From assembly GCA_946811695.1 (NCBI GenBank), contig OX328128.1, forward strand, positions 73,585,923-73,649,922: a stretch of DNA of 64,000 bases. Reading direction: 5' to 3'. The DNA is from Gonocerus acuteangulatus. Its lineage: Eukaryota > Arthropoda > Insecta > Hemiptera > Coreidae. Positions 35,422 through 47,126 of the stretch are shown here, in pieces; the stretch's first letter is position 1; each line of letters starts with the position of its first letter. The position numbers were made by a program, and so were the translations under genes. The notes under the pieces were generated by a model. It was not told where the DNA came from, made no database searches, and worked only from the letters and a program-made list of their open reading frames with translations.

Positions 35422-36300
35422 TATATATATTTATATATACTTGAATCTACTGTCAAATTTATAGTAATACATATATGATAAAAATTGAGAGATAACATTG
35501 ATTTTAAAACACTGCCTATAATACAATCCTTTTTGGGTATACGTTTCCTTGCCACGTGGTTGACAAATGTCAAAATATAAATTACATTTGTTCTATATAT
35601 ATATATACATACATGTAACCCATTTTTCCCTCATAATATTTCTTTCCCCACATTTATCTAACTGTCGGCATGAAGTTCTTCCATCTTCCACTCAGCTCAC
35701 TTCCTCGCCAATTACCTTACTCTATATCTTTTTCTGTCTCGCTGACTCAGAACGTAAATAGAACGAGAGGAGATAAATATTCTACATAGATACACCTAGT
35801 GTCGCTACAACACTTTAAGAATTTCTGAAAGGCAAGCATCTGTAGAGATAAGGAATCTGGAAAATCCTTTCCCAGGACTAGGAGCAGACAATACCTTTCT
35901 ATCTATACAGCTCTAGGATAAGTGGGATTGAATAAGATAAGGATGGTGTCTTACAAGGAGCACTTTTCATCCCTTACCTATGTAATTTATTCTATATAAA
36001 TTCGATATTTAAGAACAACGGTACATTGTAAGGCATCTTAAGGCGGTGACGGATACGACACCTAGTATAAAATATTACTTTATTTTCCAAATAACTATGT
36101 TGATTGGGTCGAAATGAGTACAAGTGTAATAAAAGAAAGGCATATTTATTATAAATATATTTATAATTGGGTCTGTTTGCGAAGACCACATCCAATTACT
36201 TTGAAGCATCGGTCGTGATTTTAAACAGTGATTTCGGTACTAACTGATTAGCTTACAGGTTCCTTGCGGGTTATTTATTACTTCTTTACATGTCATCTAA
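35421..36300. other. Unassigned stretch up to the assembly gap
   Basis: No gene recognised. Confidence 0.35.
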
Positions 36301-36500
36301 NNNNNNNNNNNNNNNNNNNNNNNNNNNNNNNNNNNNNNNNNNNNNNNNNNNNNNNNNNNNNNNNNNNNNNNNNNNNNNNNNNNNNNNNNNNNNNNNNNNN
36401 NNNNNNNNNNNNNNNNNNNNNNNNNNNNNNNNNNNNNNNNNNNNNNNNNNNNNNNNNNNNNNNNNNNNNNNNNNNNNNNNNNNNNNNNNNNNNNNNNNNN
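36301..36500. other. Assembly gap, 200 N
   Basis: Exactly 200 unknown bases, probably a scaffold gap of nominal length. Confidence 1.
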
Positions 36501-36641
36501 TCGAACCTATCGCCCCTTATCATTCCACCTAAAGTTGTAAGACCACATCGAAAAGCGGAGGCAAGGGAAATGTCAAATAGGGGCCGGCCTAAAGGGAAAC
36601 CTCGTATCCTGACAGATATTCCTGAAAAGCTAATTATTGAA

Positions 36642-36676
<35 letters not shown>

Positions 36677-37125
36677 CGAAAGCACCACGCTAAACGTAAG
36701 ACACCACAAACAAATAAACCCCTTCCTAAAAAAGTGGTAAATAAAAAGAAAATTATTCTAATGACAGTTCAGATTCTGATACTGACACCGAAATTACTTC
36801 AGGAGAAAGTGACGGTCTGATAAATGTCGTGAGTTAAGTCGATAACCAGCAACAATTTGAAAAAAGGAAATTTTATACTTGTTAACAAAAAAAGTAAAAA
36901 GACTATTACATATTTAGTCGCAGAGATCTGTGGTATTAAATGTCCAATTTTTTAGATCCAATATTTGAAAAAAAAAAAAAAAACTTTAAGCGACAAGTTT
37001 ACGAGAGACGATGAAAATTTGTATGATATTGATGTTGAAGACATTGTGGCTAAACTTCCATACCCTACTATTGCTAGTGGATCTGCTTGACAGTTAAAAC
37101 TTTTACCGATTTGACTGGATTTTTC
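36501..37125 (+). pseudogene. Tigger/jerky-like (pogo, DDE_1) transposase C-terminal tail, decayed
   Basis: Right after the gap the frame reads PPKVVRPHRKAEAREMSNRG, then RILTDIPEKLIIEG. This is the basic linker and conserved ILTDTPEK-type motif that follow the DDE domain in Tigger/jerky-like proteins. A poly-A run (36644-36673) breaks the frame. Further on, in mixed frames, there are traces of an acidic Ser/Asp segment (36765-36800), a cysteine-poor middle and DIVAKLPYPTIASGSA near 37050. This agrees with the usual tail of these proteins, which contains an acidic linker and a DIV-KLP-type motif. The DDE core would lie in or before the gap. Clearly inactive. Confidence 0.65.
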
Positions 37126-37262
37126 AGCACATTAAGCATAACATAATATCAATAATAGTTATTTATTATGCTTACATCCTCGTCCTGTATTTATTAAACT
37201 TACAATTAATTATAATATTACTCAATACAATTTTTTTCTATACTGCTGCGTTGTTTTTACCT

Positions 37263-37323
37263 GGTCAGAGGTGCAACACCCCATGGTCAAAGGTACAACT
37301 ACATGTTGTACCTTTGACCACTG
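37263..37323 (+). mobile_element. 3' terminus of the Tigger-like element, with TA target
   Basis: A GTACCTTTGACCACTG terminus ends at 37323 and is followed by TA. It is the complement of CAGTGGTCAAAGGTAC, a plausible pogo-type TIR starting CAGT. The same motif appears in direct form at 37284-37299, making a perfect 16-bp stem, and again at 37480-37500. Confidence 0.6.
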
Positions 37324-37506
37324 TACGATTATTTTTTTAAAAATTAATAAAAAATATTAAATATAAAGTTAGAACCTTGAAAAAATTAAATTTGATAAAC
37401 AATAGAATACTAATTACAATGAAATAAAAAAAAAATGAATTTAGCCTTAATATTCAAGCTAAACAATTCTATTGTGCAAAGTGGTCAAAGGTACAACACC
37501 TTCCCC

Positions 37507-37568
<62 letters not shown>

Positions 37569-37577
37569 ATATTATAT

Positions 37578-37645
<68 letters not shown>
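37507..37645. repeat. (TA)n microsatellite, ~140 bp
   Basis: Nearly pure TA repeat with a few phase slips (tatattatata). It begins right after another partial TIR copy at 37480-37500. Confidence 0.98.
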
Positions 37646-37648
<3 letters not shown>

Positions 37649-37923
37649 CTGTTTGTGAAATACTCTCTTGAAAAAATAATCCGATTTCAAGGTATACCTA
37701 CATTCAATATTGAATTGATGCTGACTAGAGCCCACTAGAATTCTACTTCTTGTTGTTATCTAAATCTGATCCTTTACTGTATCGGTAAATTCCTAAGAGG
37801 ATCCATTGGACTGTACTGGCCTCCTTCTCCTCGGCTGGTTTCATTCCAACAGGTCTCCTGTCCTTTTCGAATGCTTTTCAAAGCGTCTTATGGACTCTCT
37901 AGAGATTCGGGCTGTCAAACTTA

Positions 37924-38244
37924 AGGCTCGTGCACATAGAACGCGATCTGTACCGCGGCGGACAGCGATCCAAGGATCGTCGTGGCGGTATTATTTGTGA
38001 CGCGGTACTTTTGTGAGTAATACAGTAATCTGGTTCCCTTCTAGAGAGCAGATCGCGCGGTAAATCTGTAATTTTTGACAACCGTACCGCGCGGTAAAGC
38101 GATAAAGACTAGCTCGCATCGACAGATCTTCGTTCGTTTGACGGATCTAATGAAATACTGTGTAATACAAGTAGATCGCCTCCCACCCTCGGTCAGATAT
38201 CGCTACCAGCCGCGATAAAGATCGCGTCCTGTGTGCCCGAGCCT
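37924..38244. mobile_element. 321-bp Harbinger-like MITE with TTA duplication
   Basis: Ends AGGCTCGTGCACATAGAACG and the inverted form of AGGCTCGGGCACACAGGACG. Flanked by TTA on both sides (37921-37923 and 38245-38247), the 3-bp duplication typical of PIF/Harbinger. The interior is rich in GCGATC and CCGCG motifs. Non-coding. Confidence 0.75.
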
Positions 38245-38453
38245 TTAGGTACCGTGTGAATCTTCTTGCAGATATTGATAAATTCAACGCGCACCGTCAG
38301 GTTGATTTTTCGCTTCAAGGTGTGTGATAAACCGATGCACTTTTTCATTGCTTAGTTGGGCATGTTCATTTCGAGGATCTCAAAATAGTTCCACTTTCGA
38401 CTCCTCTGATATGCCATGGAGTATTTCACAGGTAACTATTGATAAGTGATTAC

Positions 38454-39258
38454 GAGAGCCCGGAAGTTAGGCAAAATGCCTTTTTTATCTGAGTGGATAT
38501 ATTGAAGAATCAGATAGAAATAAATATGTTTCCGTGCATTTAGCAAGTGTAGAGACAACTTTTATTTTGCCTTTTTTGGCTATTTTACGATTTAAAGCCT
38601 TTTTTTGCCTTTTTTGCTCGTTATGCAATTTTTTTTCTGCGATTTAAACATTTTAAAAGTCACATAACGAATTTCGAATTTCAGTTCGTCGAAAACAAAA
38701 AAGGTTTCACAAATTAAATTACATTTTGCCGTCACAAATATCAATTCGAAAGCTTATTTTCCCAACCCGTGGATTGACCCTCTGTAAATAACAGAGCCTT
38801 CCTTGGTAGAATGAATGCACAAGCATAACGAATAGGAGGAAAGAGAGAGGATGAGAGAAGTACGTCTCCTTCCTCACACCCCTTTTGCTGTGACAATGGT
38901 GTAATTACCTGGTATTCCGGATTTAGAAATGGTAAGATAATGCAGAGGAAGTTTTTCCATGATGAAAATCATTTTTTCTTAGAAGGTCTATGAGAGTTGA
39001 TACTTCGAAAAAGCATCTTGTTGTTGCTTGTAAGTAGGGAGAGTAAGAGTAATTACACTAATTCTGTGATAAATTGATAATAAAGAAATGAATGAGTATT
39101 TAAAATACATATTTTCATAAATAATGAGTGAGATTCCTCTTTGCCTTCACTCCTAATAAATGCCTATTTTAATTACAATACTGCATATTTTCAGTATTTC
39201 AAGTGCCTTTTTGCCTGCCTATTTTAACCAAAAATAAATGCCTACCTTCCGGGCTCTA
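38454..39258. mobile_element. hAT-like MITE, copy E2, uninterrupted
   Basis: GAGAGCCCGGAAGTTAGGC at the left and CCTACCTTCCGGGCTCTA at the right. The octamer gtgattac is perfectly duplicated (38446-38453 and 39259-39266). It matches E1 without the nested family-A insert. Two extra segments (near 38507 and 38930) are present relative to E1. Non-coding. Confidence 0.92.
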
Positions 39259-39290
39259 GTGATTACTTTCCAATAATTATAAAATATTTT

Positions 39291-39703
39291 ACTAACCGAC
39301 ATGAGCAGTTGTATGATTATCGCATGTTTGTTTAAATACCTGGAAAACGATAGGGAAATCGAGATGTTTCTTGACCATTTATTTATATATTTTACTAACC
39401 GACATGAGCAGTTGTATGATTATCGCATGTTTGTTTAAATACCTGGAAAACGATAGGGAAATCGAGATGTTTCTTGACCATTTATTTATATATTTTACTA
39501 ACCGACATGAGCAGTTGTATGATTATCGCATATTTGTTTAAATACCTGGAAAACGATAGGGAAATCGAGATGTTTCTTGACCATTTATTTATATATTTTA
39601 CTAACCGACCTGAGCAGTTGTATGATTATCGCATATTTGTTTAAATACCTGGAAAACGATAAGGAAATCGTTGCGAGATGTTTCTTGGCCATTTATTTAA
39701 AAG
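39291..39703. repeat. 4 x 103-bp tandem repeat
   Basis: Units start at 39291, 39394, 39497 and 39600 with actaaccgac(a/c)tgagcagt. The copies are nearly identical; the fourth has a 5-bp insertion (cgttgcgag) and diverges at its end. It lies 32 bp after the E2 MITE. No protein coding. Confidence 0.95.
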
Positions 39704-40808
39704 ATTATTAAATTTTCTGCAAGAACGTTTCTCGTACACCTTTCGACAGAGGAGCGTTCACTTTGAAGAAATTGTTGTTTAATATTTTTAATGTTGGGTT
39801 CGTTCGTTTGATCGGTTTTTCGTCTCTGTTTTCCGCAATTGTTTATAGATTTTCTTTAAAAATGCATTTAGCAGTAAAATGGTTTGTTTAGTTTAAAAGA
39901 GGGTAACAAAATGAGAAACGTGGTAGCATTATTTTTTGTTTGTATTTGAACATTCCGTTAGAGCGAGCAGAAGTCAAGGTGGTGAAATGAGAACCTAAAA
40001 TGTCAGTTTTTTTTTTCAAAATGCCTTTGGAGTTCGTGTTTAAATTTATTAAAAAATGTTAACTATATTTATTCCGAATTCCTTTCTTTATAACCACCTT
40101 TTATATGACTATGAGTTTTTTTCTATTTGGCATTGTACTCGTTCCTATGAAATAATTTTATTCTCGCAAATAAATATAGTTCTGTTTGATGTTATTTTTC
40201 GTCACTGGGATAGTATTTTTGGATGGAACGGCATTTTTCTCCAGCCGAACGAAAAAAATATCGTTCTGTGTTAAAATATTTTATATCAAAATAATTTTAG
40301 AAGGTATGATTATTGAAGATATGATTGTTTTTTTAGCAGCCCTTCAAGAATTCATAATTCGAATTAATTATAAATAAAACAAAGAAGTTGGAGAAGAAAA
40401 ACTGTGAATTTGTAGACTAATCTCCCGACTGGCGAGGTGTTCCTGCCTCATTTTTTGCTTGTTTAGCTTGAGGGGGTTGTTTTCGTGTGAAGAATACCCA
40501 TGGCCTTCAACACGGACTCCGGGCGTAAAAACACCCCATTAATTACTAAGCCAGGTTAATCCAAGTAAATGCGGTTTTCATTTCAAGGCTGATGAAAAAA
40601 ACAGAACTTAGGAACTCAGAAAAAGAATATTTGCAGAGAATTATTTTAATTGACCTTTTTTTTGTTTGTGTAATCCTGAGAAAATATTAAATAATTTTTT
40701 ATTTAGTGTATAAAAAGATTTCCTCATTGTAATTTCCCTTGTATAAAAAGGTCAATTATTAAATTATAAGTGAGGGTAATAATTTAGAGTCAATTATTTT
40801 AAATAGAA

Positions 40809-40809
<1 letters not shown>
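39704..40809. other. Unassigned AT-rich stretch
   Basis: Short open frames at 40056-40377 have no motif. Nothing recognised. Confidence 0.35.
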
Positions 40810-40874
<65 letters not shown>

Positions 40875-40890
40875 GTATTTCTATTTAAAA

Positions 40891-40970
<80 letters not shown>
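40810..40970. repeat. (TA)n microsatellite, two blocks
   Basis: TA tracts at 40818-40870 and 40896-40970 are separated by gtatttctatttaaaataat, which is the inverse of the sequence left of the first block, making the region palindromic. Confidence 0.95.
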
Positions 40971-40974
<4 letters not shown>

Positions 40975-41100
40975 TGATTTGTGAGACGGCTTCTCTCTCC
41001 AGCGGTGTTCTTCCTCTCCTTTGCGCAATATTTCGTCGGGTTCATCTCCGACTTCTTCGGGCTGCTATCTGTCGTCCTCGGTGGTTGTCAAGGGAATGAT
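40971..41100 (-). mobile_element. Penelope-like element 3' end, left inverted arm
   Basis: 130 bp identical to the reverse complement of 45030-45159. On the minus strand it is the 3' untranslated end of a Penelope-like copy. It directly abuts the LINE poly-A tract on one side and (TA)n on the other. Confidence 0.8.
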
Positions 41101-41522
41101 TTTTTTTTTTTTTTTTTTTTTTCCTAAACCCCACTTTAGATAAAAGATAAATAAAAAGCATGCAAGGAAGGGCATGATGAAAACGAAAGTGAAAGAAAAA
41201 CGTGCAGAAACGCAAAGAAAAACTAAGGACCTCGAACGACACAGGCGGGCGTAAGGGCCACAGGTAGAGGGAGGATGAGGGAGGAGGTGTCCTTATTCTG
41301 CATTAATGCACTTGAAGGCGGTAAGTAAAGGAGAAAAAGGTGTAGGATTCCCAAAGGGAGGTATGTGTAATGTGCTGTGTGGGGCACAGCGATAGAGGAG
41401 GAGGTAAAACGAAAGATAGTCGGAGAGTAGAAGAAAGAAGAAAGGGGAAGAAGGTCAGTTATACTGTCTTACGTGTCAAGTGTCAGTGTAACTTGTGTTT
41501 GTTGGATTGTTCCTAGCGTGTT

Positions 41523-43821
41523 CTAAAATGTGTTGTGTTCTAGTACGTCTACTAGTCGTCGTGTGAACTCTGTTGGTCCTTGCCAGCGTCCTGGTCGTCC
41601 AGGTGGTGTGATGTCGTTAAAGAGTGGATTGTCATGGTACTTAAGTCCGTCAAAGAATTTGATGTGACGTCGTTTTATGAATTCTGAAACTGTAGGGAGT
41701 TCTAAAAGTTTGTGTAAGTCGGGGGCTTTGAGTTTATTGTGTGAGGTGCTCCGTGTGACTGTTTTGAGTATTCGGTTCTGAAAAGATTGTAGTGTTCTGA
41801 GTATGGTGGGGTTCAGAAACCGAAAGAGTGGTGTGCCGTATAGTAGTGCCGGTCGTAGGACTCCTTTGTATATGAGTAGCTTCAGTCTGAGTGAGAGGTT
41901 TGGTGAGTTGAGTAAATATCCAAGAGAGCGGGCTTTCGTCCTGACAAGCTTTAGCTTCTTGGTAAAGTGTGTGTGAAAACTGAGGTGTGTTCCTAAGTGT
42001 ATCCCCAAGTAATTGATATGTCTTTTTAACTTGTTTCTTTTGTTTCTAACCGTGAAATACTTGGGGCGTGCTCGTGTTGAATTGCCATGAAAGGCGAAGA
42101 GTAGTGCGTCTGTCTTGGTCGGGTTTACTGTGATGTGTATTCGTCGCAGTTCGTCTACTACGTCTGCGCAAACCTCTTCAGCTTGTTTTAATGCCTTTGA
42201 ATGTGACATGGATGTGCTGTATATCGCGATATCGTCGGCGTATGCGGCTATTTTTGTGTCTGGGTACTGTTCACCGACGATTTCTGATGTGTAAATGGAA
42301 AAGAGTGTTGGTGCGAGTACTGACCCCTGTGGTACACCGCAGGGGATTGGGTGTGTGCTGGAGAGGCTTGCCCCTACCCTAACCGTCATAGTACGTCCGT
42401 ATAGAAAAGAGTGTATTATGTTATAGAGTTGTTCTGGACATTCGTAAGTTCTGAGTTGCTGCATGAGTATATTATGTGAAACAGAGTCAAAAGCTTTCGT
42501 ACAGTCAATCGATATGAGTGCTGTAGTCCGGTTCATGAGCATGTTGTTTGTGATATGTGATTGGAGCCTTACTAGCTGGTGTTCTGAACTGTGTGCAGGG
42601 CGGAAGCCGAACTGCTCAGCAGGGATAATATCCTCCTCTGCGCAAAAGTCTTTAAGATATCTCAGTATTATCTTTTCATATACTTTTGATAAATGAGGCA
42701 GTAGGCTAATTGGTCTGTAGTGTTCACGTGTGTCGCCCTTTTTGTTGGGTTTGAGTAGTGGTGTGATTATAGCGTGTCTCCAGTGTTCGGGGAAGTGTCT
42801 GAGGCGGAGGCATGTGTTATATATTTATATACATGTGTTATATATGTATTTGTGTAGTGAGTGAGTTTAGTGCAGTTTTATAATGCCTGTCTCGTGTTCT
42901 GTACCAAATGTTTTTGATGTTATTTCGTTGTTTGATGAGTGTGAGAATGTGTTGTGGTGGTTTCCTAAGATTTGGAGGTGCTGGCGCGAACTTAGGAATG
43001 CTCGAGTCGGCCGCGAAGGTGATTGTGTCTGTGAATTGTTTAATGGCCTCGTCGAGAATTTGTGTGTCATGTATGGGTGTGATAGGGGGGGTGTGTTCGT
43101 GTATGAGGTGTTTGTATTTGTGCCAGTCTGCCTTACTGTAGTGGTAGTTTGTAGCTGTGGGTGTGGGTATGTGCCCGTGTAGTTCGTATAAGACCGGCCT
43201 GTGGTCTGATGTAATAAAATCGAGTGCAGTGCACGCGGTTATTACGTGTGGTTGTCGCGTAACTAACAAGTCAATCGTTGAAGTCATGCTGGGATCTGCG
43301 AAATGTCTGAAAGTGTGTGTGCCTGGGTGTATGACTGTCAGAGGGTATTTAGTCAATTTACTCCCTGCGGGGTTGTTTCTCGTATTATGCCAGGCAGTGT
43401 GTCTAGCGTTCAGGTCACCTATGAGTATGTGTCGTCTGTCTGTCGAAGTTTCTGAAAGGAGAAGTCCCAGTCGTGAAAGTCGTCCTCTCGGTCTCCGATA
43501 GTATGCGGTCAGTTTGTACGTCTTGTTCAGTTTTACTATAATTGTCAGAACAAAATTGTATTCGTCTGGGTCTATGATTGGGTCTATCCGTTTATAGCGT
43601 GTACCGTGTCGAAGGCCGATGGCGACTCCACCGGCTAGTGTATTGTCCATGTCGTGCCGGAGAAGTGTATAGCCTTGAAAGTGTGCGTAACTACCTCTGG
43701 TCAGTCGTGTGTCGGTTAGTATGAATACAGTGGGCTGTATTTGTCGTAGAAGTAAGTCCACGTCTTGTAGTTTTGGAGTTAGTCCGTTCGTGTTTAAATT
43801 GAGTATAGTGTGTCTGGTCAT
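41523..43821 (-). pseudogene. Jockey-type LINE ORF2: endonuclease plus reverse transcriptase, internally deleted
   Basis: The ATG at 43821 overlaps the ORF1 stop. The N-terminus is an apurinic-type endonuclease: ILNLNTNGL, ILTDTRL, GGVAIGLRHG, LIGDLNARHTAWH and ITSDHRPVLYEL, the catalytic Asp/His motifs in order. The frame stops at 42838 after TQIHI. The RT frame resumes near 42812 with CLRLRHFPEHWRHAIITPLL, then HYRPISLLPHLSKVYEK, EQFGFRPAHSSEHQL, PCGVPQGSVLAP and AYADDIAIYS (catalytic YADD). It ends at 41523. The segment normally linking endonuclease and RT is missing and replaced by a short TA-rich stretch around 42815-42845. Both enzymatic modules look otherwise well preserved, so the deletion is probably recent. 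Confidence 0.88.
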
Positions 43822-44351
43822 TTTGTTATCAGTTTAGTCATAAGTTCTACTAATGTTCGTATCATTGACATCATGTCAGTCATGGTGTTTGTCAGTCGTT
43901 CGACCCATGCGGGTGTACTGTTACTGGTATGTTGTTGTGGTGCGATGGGTGTTGGTATTTGGTAGATAGGTGGTGTAGGTGGGGTGGGAAGTAGAGCTGG
44001 TCTGGTGTTTTGTGTGCGTTGGGGTAGTGGTTGTGTCGGTGGTGGTGGTGGAGGGGGAAGCTGTGTGGTGTGGCCAGTGAAGGCATTAGAGTAGCTGAAT
44101 GTTGGGTCGACTGTTCTATATGTTCGTGTGGGTGTGCTGTTTGCCGGGGGGGCTACTGTTGTTTGTCGGGCTTTTCGGCTCTTCTCGAGGAGGTTGAGCC
44201 GGGTTGGGCATTGCCTGTAAGAGGCGGGGTGCTCTTCCTGACAGTTAGGACATTTTAGTGAATTGTTTGCTCGATCGCAGTCTTTTGACGCGTGAGATTT
44301 GCCGCAACGGACACAACGTTCGCGCAAGTTACAGTTGTTTCTGGTGTGGCC
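43818..44351 (-). pseudogene. Jockey-type LINE ORF1 (gag-like), 5'-truncated
   Basis: From the GHTRNNC block it carries two zinc knuckles, CVRCGKSHASKDC and CPNCQEEHPASYRQC, which bind nucleic acid in gag-like proteins of the jockey clade. A Pro/Thr-rich linker and a C-terminal amphipathic segment (MTDMMSMIRTLVELM) follow. The stop at 43818 overlaps the ORF2 start. Only the C-terminal 178 codons are LINE-derived. The open frame continues upstream into Penelope sequence, giving a 294-codon chimera. Confidence 0.8.
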
Positions 44352-44645
44352 GTTGCTCACCAGATCTTTCGTGAGTTGTGCCAGTTCATTTTCTAAGTGT
44401 GTCTGGTTACTGCACAAAGTCAGGGCTCTATGTGCCAGTGTCCTGATCACACTCATCTTGTGTGCCATGTGATGGTGTGAGTCCGAGTGGAGATAACGTC
44501 CTGTGGCCGTGGGCTTCCTGTAGACGGTGTGCTCCAGATCACCATTGTGTCCTCTTATAATCAGGAGGTCCAGAAAGGGCAACTTGCCATCTTTTTCTTC
44601 TTCTATGGTGAATTTGATGGCTGGGTGCACGCTGCTGACTACAGG
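44352..44645 (-). pseudogene. Penelope-like reverse transcriptase fragment
   Basis: The minus frame reads FTIEEEKDGKLPFLDLLIIR, HTVYRKPTATGRYLHSDS, HHMAHKMSVIRTLAHRA and LENELAQLTKDLVSNG. This is the thumb-side region of Penelope RTs (FTxExExDGxLPFLD...VYRKPTxTxxYLHxxSxH...K). It breaks off at the LINE junction at 44350, and its head meets the inverted Penelope copy near 44645. It would have continued into a GIY-YIG nuclease. Confidence 0.85.
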
Positions 44646-45159
44646 CTGGGGCGCACCAAAACTTCTGCGGGGGCAACACACGGAGAAGAGTGCCCCAAGC
44701 AAGTATTATTCGACCAAGCCAAGACCCTAGCCAAGGAGACCAATTTGACAAGAAGACTTATTAGAGAAGCCATAGAAATATACAAGCATCCGGTGAACTT
44801 CAATAGGGAAGATGGCCTCATCCTCCCGGACATCTGGCGGCCCATCCTTAAGAAGAGAGAGGTGAAAACAAGGACTGAAGACCAGCGCCCCACACGGAAC
44901 ACTGATGAACTACAGACGACGGACGGACAAAGACAGCCCTCGAGCCCTATTGGCCCACGGACCCCCTACACCATTGGCCCGCACAGCCTACGAAGTAGGG
45001 CTATAAAGGAGGGAAATTCCGGGAAAAAATCATTCCCTTGACAACCACCGAGGACGACAGATAGCAGCCCGAAGAAGTCGGAGATGAACCCGACGAAATA
45101 TTGCGCAAAGGAGAGGAAGAACACCGCTGGAGAGAGAAGCCGTCTCACAAATCAATCAT
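44646..45159 (+). mobile_element. Penelope-like GIY-YIG tail and 3' UTR, right inverted copy
   Basis: The plus frame carries KTLAKETNLTRRLIREAIEI followed by YKHPVNFNREDGLILPDIW. This is the C-terminal portion of the GIY-YIG endonuclease domain of Penelope-like elements; the catalytic GIY-YIG residues lie upstream and are absent. A Pro/Arg tail runs to the stop at about 45041. The following 45030-45159 equals the left arm at 40971-41100 in reverse. The copy is 5'-truncated and head-to-head with the RT fragment, an arrangement known for Penelope-like elements. Confidence 0.82.
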
Positions 45160-45188
45160 ATCAACCCCAGCGAAGAAACTTAAAACAA

Positions 45189-45189
<1 letters not shown>

Positions 45190-45244
<55 letters not shown>
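45190..45244. repeat. (TA)n microsatellite
   Basis: Pure TA tract between the Penelope 3' end and a Helitron 3' end. Confidence 0.95.
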
Positions 45245-45885
<641 letters not shown>

Positions 45886-46584
45886 ATAATTCAATGCGAT
45901 ATTCTCGATAGATACTCTCGAGCATTGATAGGTCGAGGGCGGCATCTCAAGAAAATGTTTTTCTCAATTGTAATTTTTCGAAACTGAAATCTGAGAAATT
46001 TCTATATTTTTCCAACGTAGCGGTTATGATCGATAGTTGGAGGGCGGGATTTCAAAAGAATATATTTAAATTGAAATGTTTTGTAAAAGAACTGAAATGT
46101 GAGTAATTTGTATAATTTTCCGGTTTAGCGGTTAAAAAAAGCTTTAAATTGATGCTTCATTTATGAAAATTGATGAAGTATTAGGGAAGTTATGGCGTTC
46201 CGAAAAAAAAAAAAAAAAAAAAAAAAAAAGGAATAATAATATTATGCAAAGCAACTATCACCTTAATGAAGTTATGCAGCTCCTGCGTGTCTGAATTTTA
46301 ACGATTGACTTGTCATACGCTAAGGCATTAATGATTGGAGCATAAAGAAGAAACTTCAGAGAAAAAAAGTGTTTCTCTGTTGATCATTTTTTTTATTTTT
46401 TTTTATTTATTTTAACAATTTGTCATCAAGCTACCGATCTATCGCAGCCAGCTCTCTATTTCATGACGATGACAAATGAAGCGTCCACAGCACTGCTAAC
46501 TTCATACTTATGGGCATTTCTAATATTTTTTATGGCCTATATACCTAACTGCCTCCATGATAACTTTGACCGAGTGCTTAATTT
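45886..46584. other. Unassigned stretch
   Basis: Includes a 24-bp A-run at about 46205 and, near 46260-46300, a diverged family-A/B 5' end (gttatgcagctcctgcgtg). No gene. Confidence 0.4.
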
Positions 46585-46790
46585 TTTTTTAACGGAGTTT
46601 TACGTGTAGGTTATTAGGGCCGAGCTGTTTATTAATTTCCACCCTTCCAGCAGATCAATGGTGCAGAAGGGGATTCCTTCAGCTGGGCCCGAGTTGAAAA
46701 AAAACTGAACCTAAAGACCTCCTGCATGGGAATCGAACCCTCCATCTCCCGCATGAGAGTCCAAGGCGTTAATTACTGGACCACGGGGAA
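46585..46790 (-). mobile_element. tRNA-derived SINE, second family
   Basis: The minus strand starts TTTCCCCGTGGTCCAGTAA (A-box region) and has a perfect B-box core GGTTCGATTCC about 50 bp later. A unique body follows, ending in ACTCCGTTAAAAAAAA near 46588. The tRNA-like head resembles the SINE at 10768-10945. No clear target duplication found. Confidence 0.8.
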
Positions 46791-46908
46791 ACAAAAAAAA
46801 AACACAAAAAAACAGTTTTTTTCCTTCGAATAGTCCTAATAAACATGAATAGTTTTGCTCCTGGGTCATTCCATGTCAGTTCAATCCAGCCATGGCACCC
46901 GTTTACAT

Positions 46909-47052
46909 TCAGAGCGGTTCCTCCATCCCTCCATAGGGAGGAACACCGCTTATAAGGTTGACCTCATGACGCAATCCGGAAGTGCCGACTAGAAAATTTT
47001 ACGTTTCAGATCCCGTAGAGAATGAAAATAACGGTGGTTCAAATTTGTGTAT

Positions 47053-47125
<73 letters not shown>
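46909..47125 (-). mobile_element. Family-B Helentron 3' fragment (B4)
   Basis: Degenerate terminus (CTGA instead of CTAA) after the GGTTCCTCC/GGAGGAAC hairpin, then the cgcaatccggaagtgccgac segment. The copy ends within a (TA)n tract (47054-47124). Confidence 0.75.

Positions 47126-47126
<1 letters not shown>

Larger units (their letters stand above)
41100..44351 (-). mobile_element. Jockey-clade LINE, 5'-truncated and internally deleted
   Basis: Poly-A tail at 41100-41122 (T-run on plus), 3' untranslated region to 41522, ORF2 and the 3' part of ORF1 ending at a junction with Penelope coding sequence near 44350. The two ORFs overlap by 4 bp (ATGA). No target duplication is visible. Confidence 0.88.

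Noticed and set aside
36264..36647. Frames running through the 200-N gap
   Set aside because: Open only because unknown bases hide stops; only the part after 36500 carries evidence.
37435..37738. Open frames of alternating Tyr-Ile across (TA)n tracts (also near 6680, 8765, 13440, 45740, 58664, 59410)
   Set aside because: Pure microsatellite translation; no start context or motif.
42883..43501. Plus-strand frames of 77-114 codons in the LINE
   Set aside because: Antisense shadows of the jockey ORF2 endonuclease.
44487..44640. First ~50 codons of the plus-strand 184-codon frame
   Set aside because: Antisense to the Penelope RT fragment; only the part from about 44646 is Penelope sense coding.
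46720..46780. Functional tRNA gene at the B-box-bearing segment
   Set aside because: The acceptor stem does not pair and the unit continues into a SINE body with an A-rich tail.
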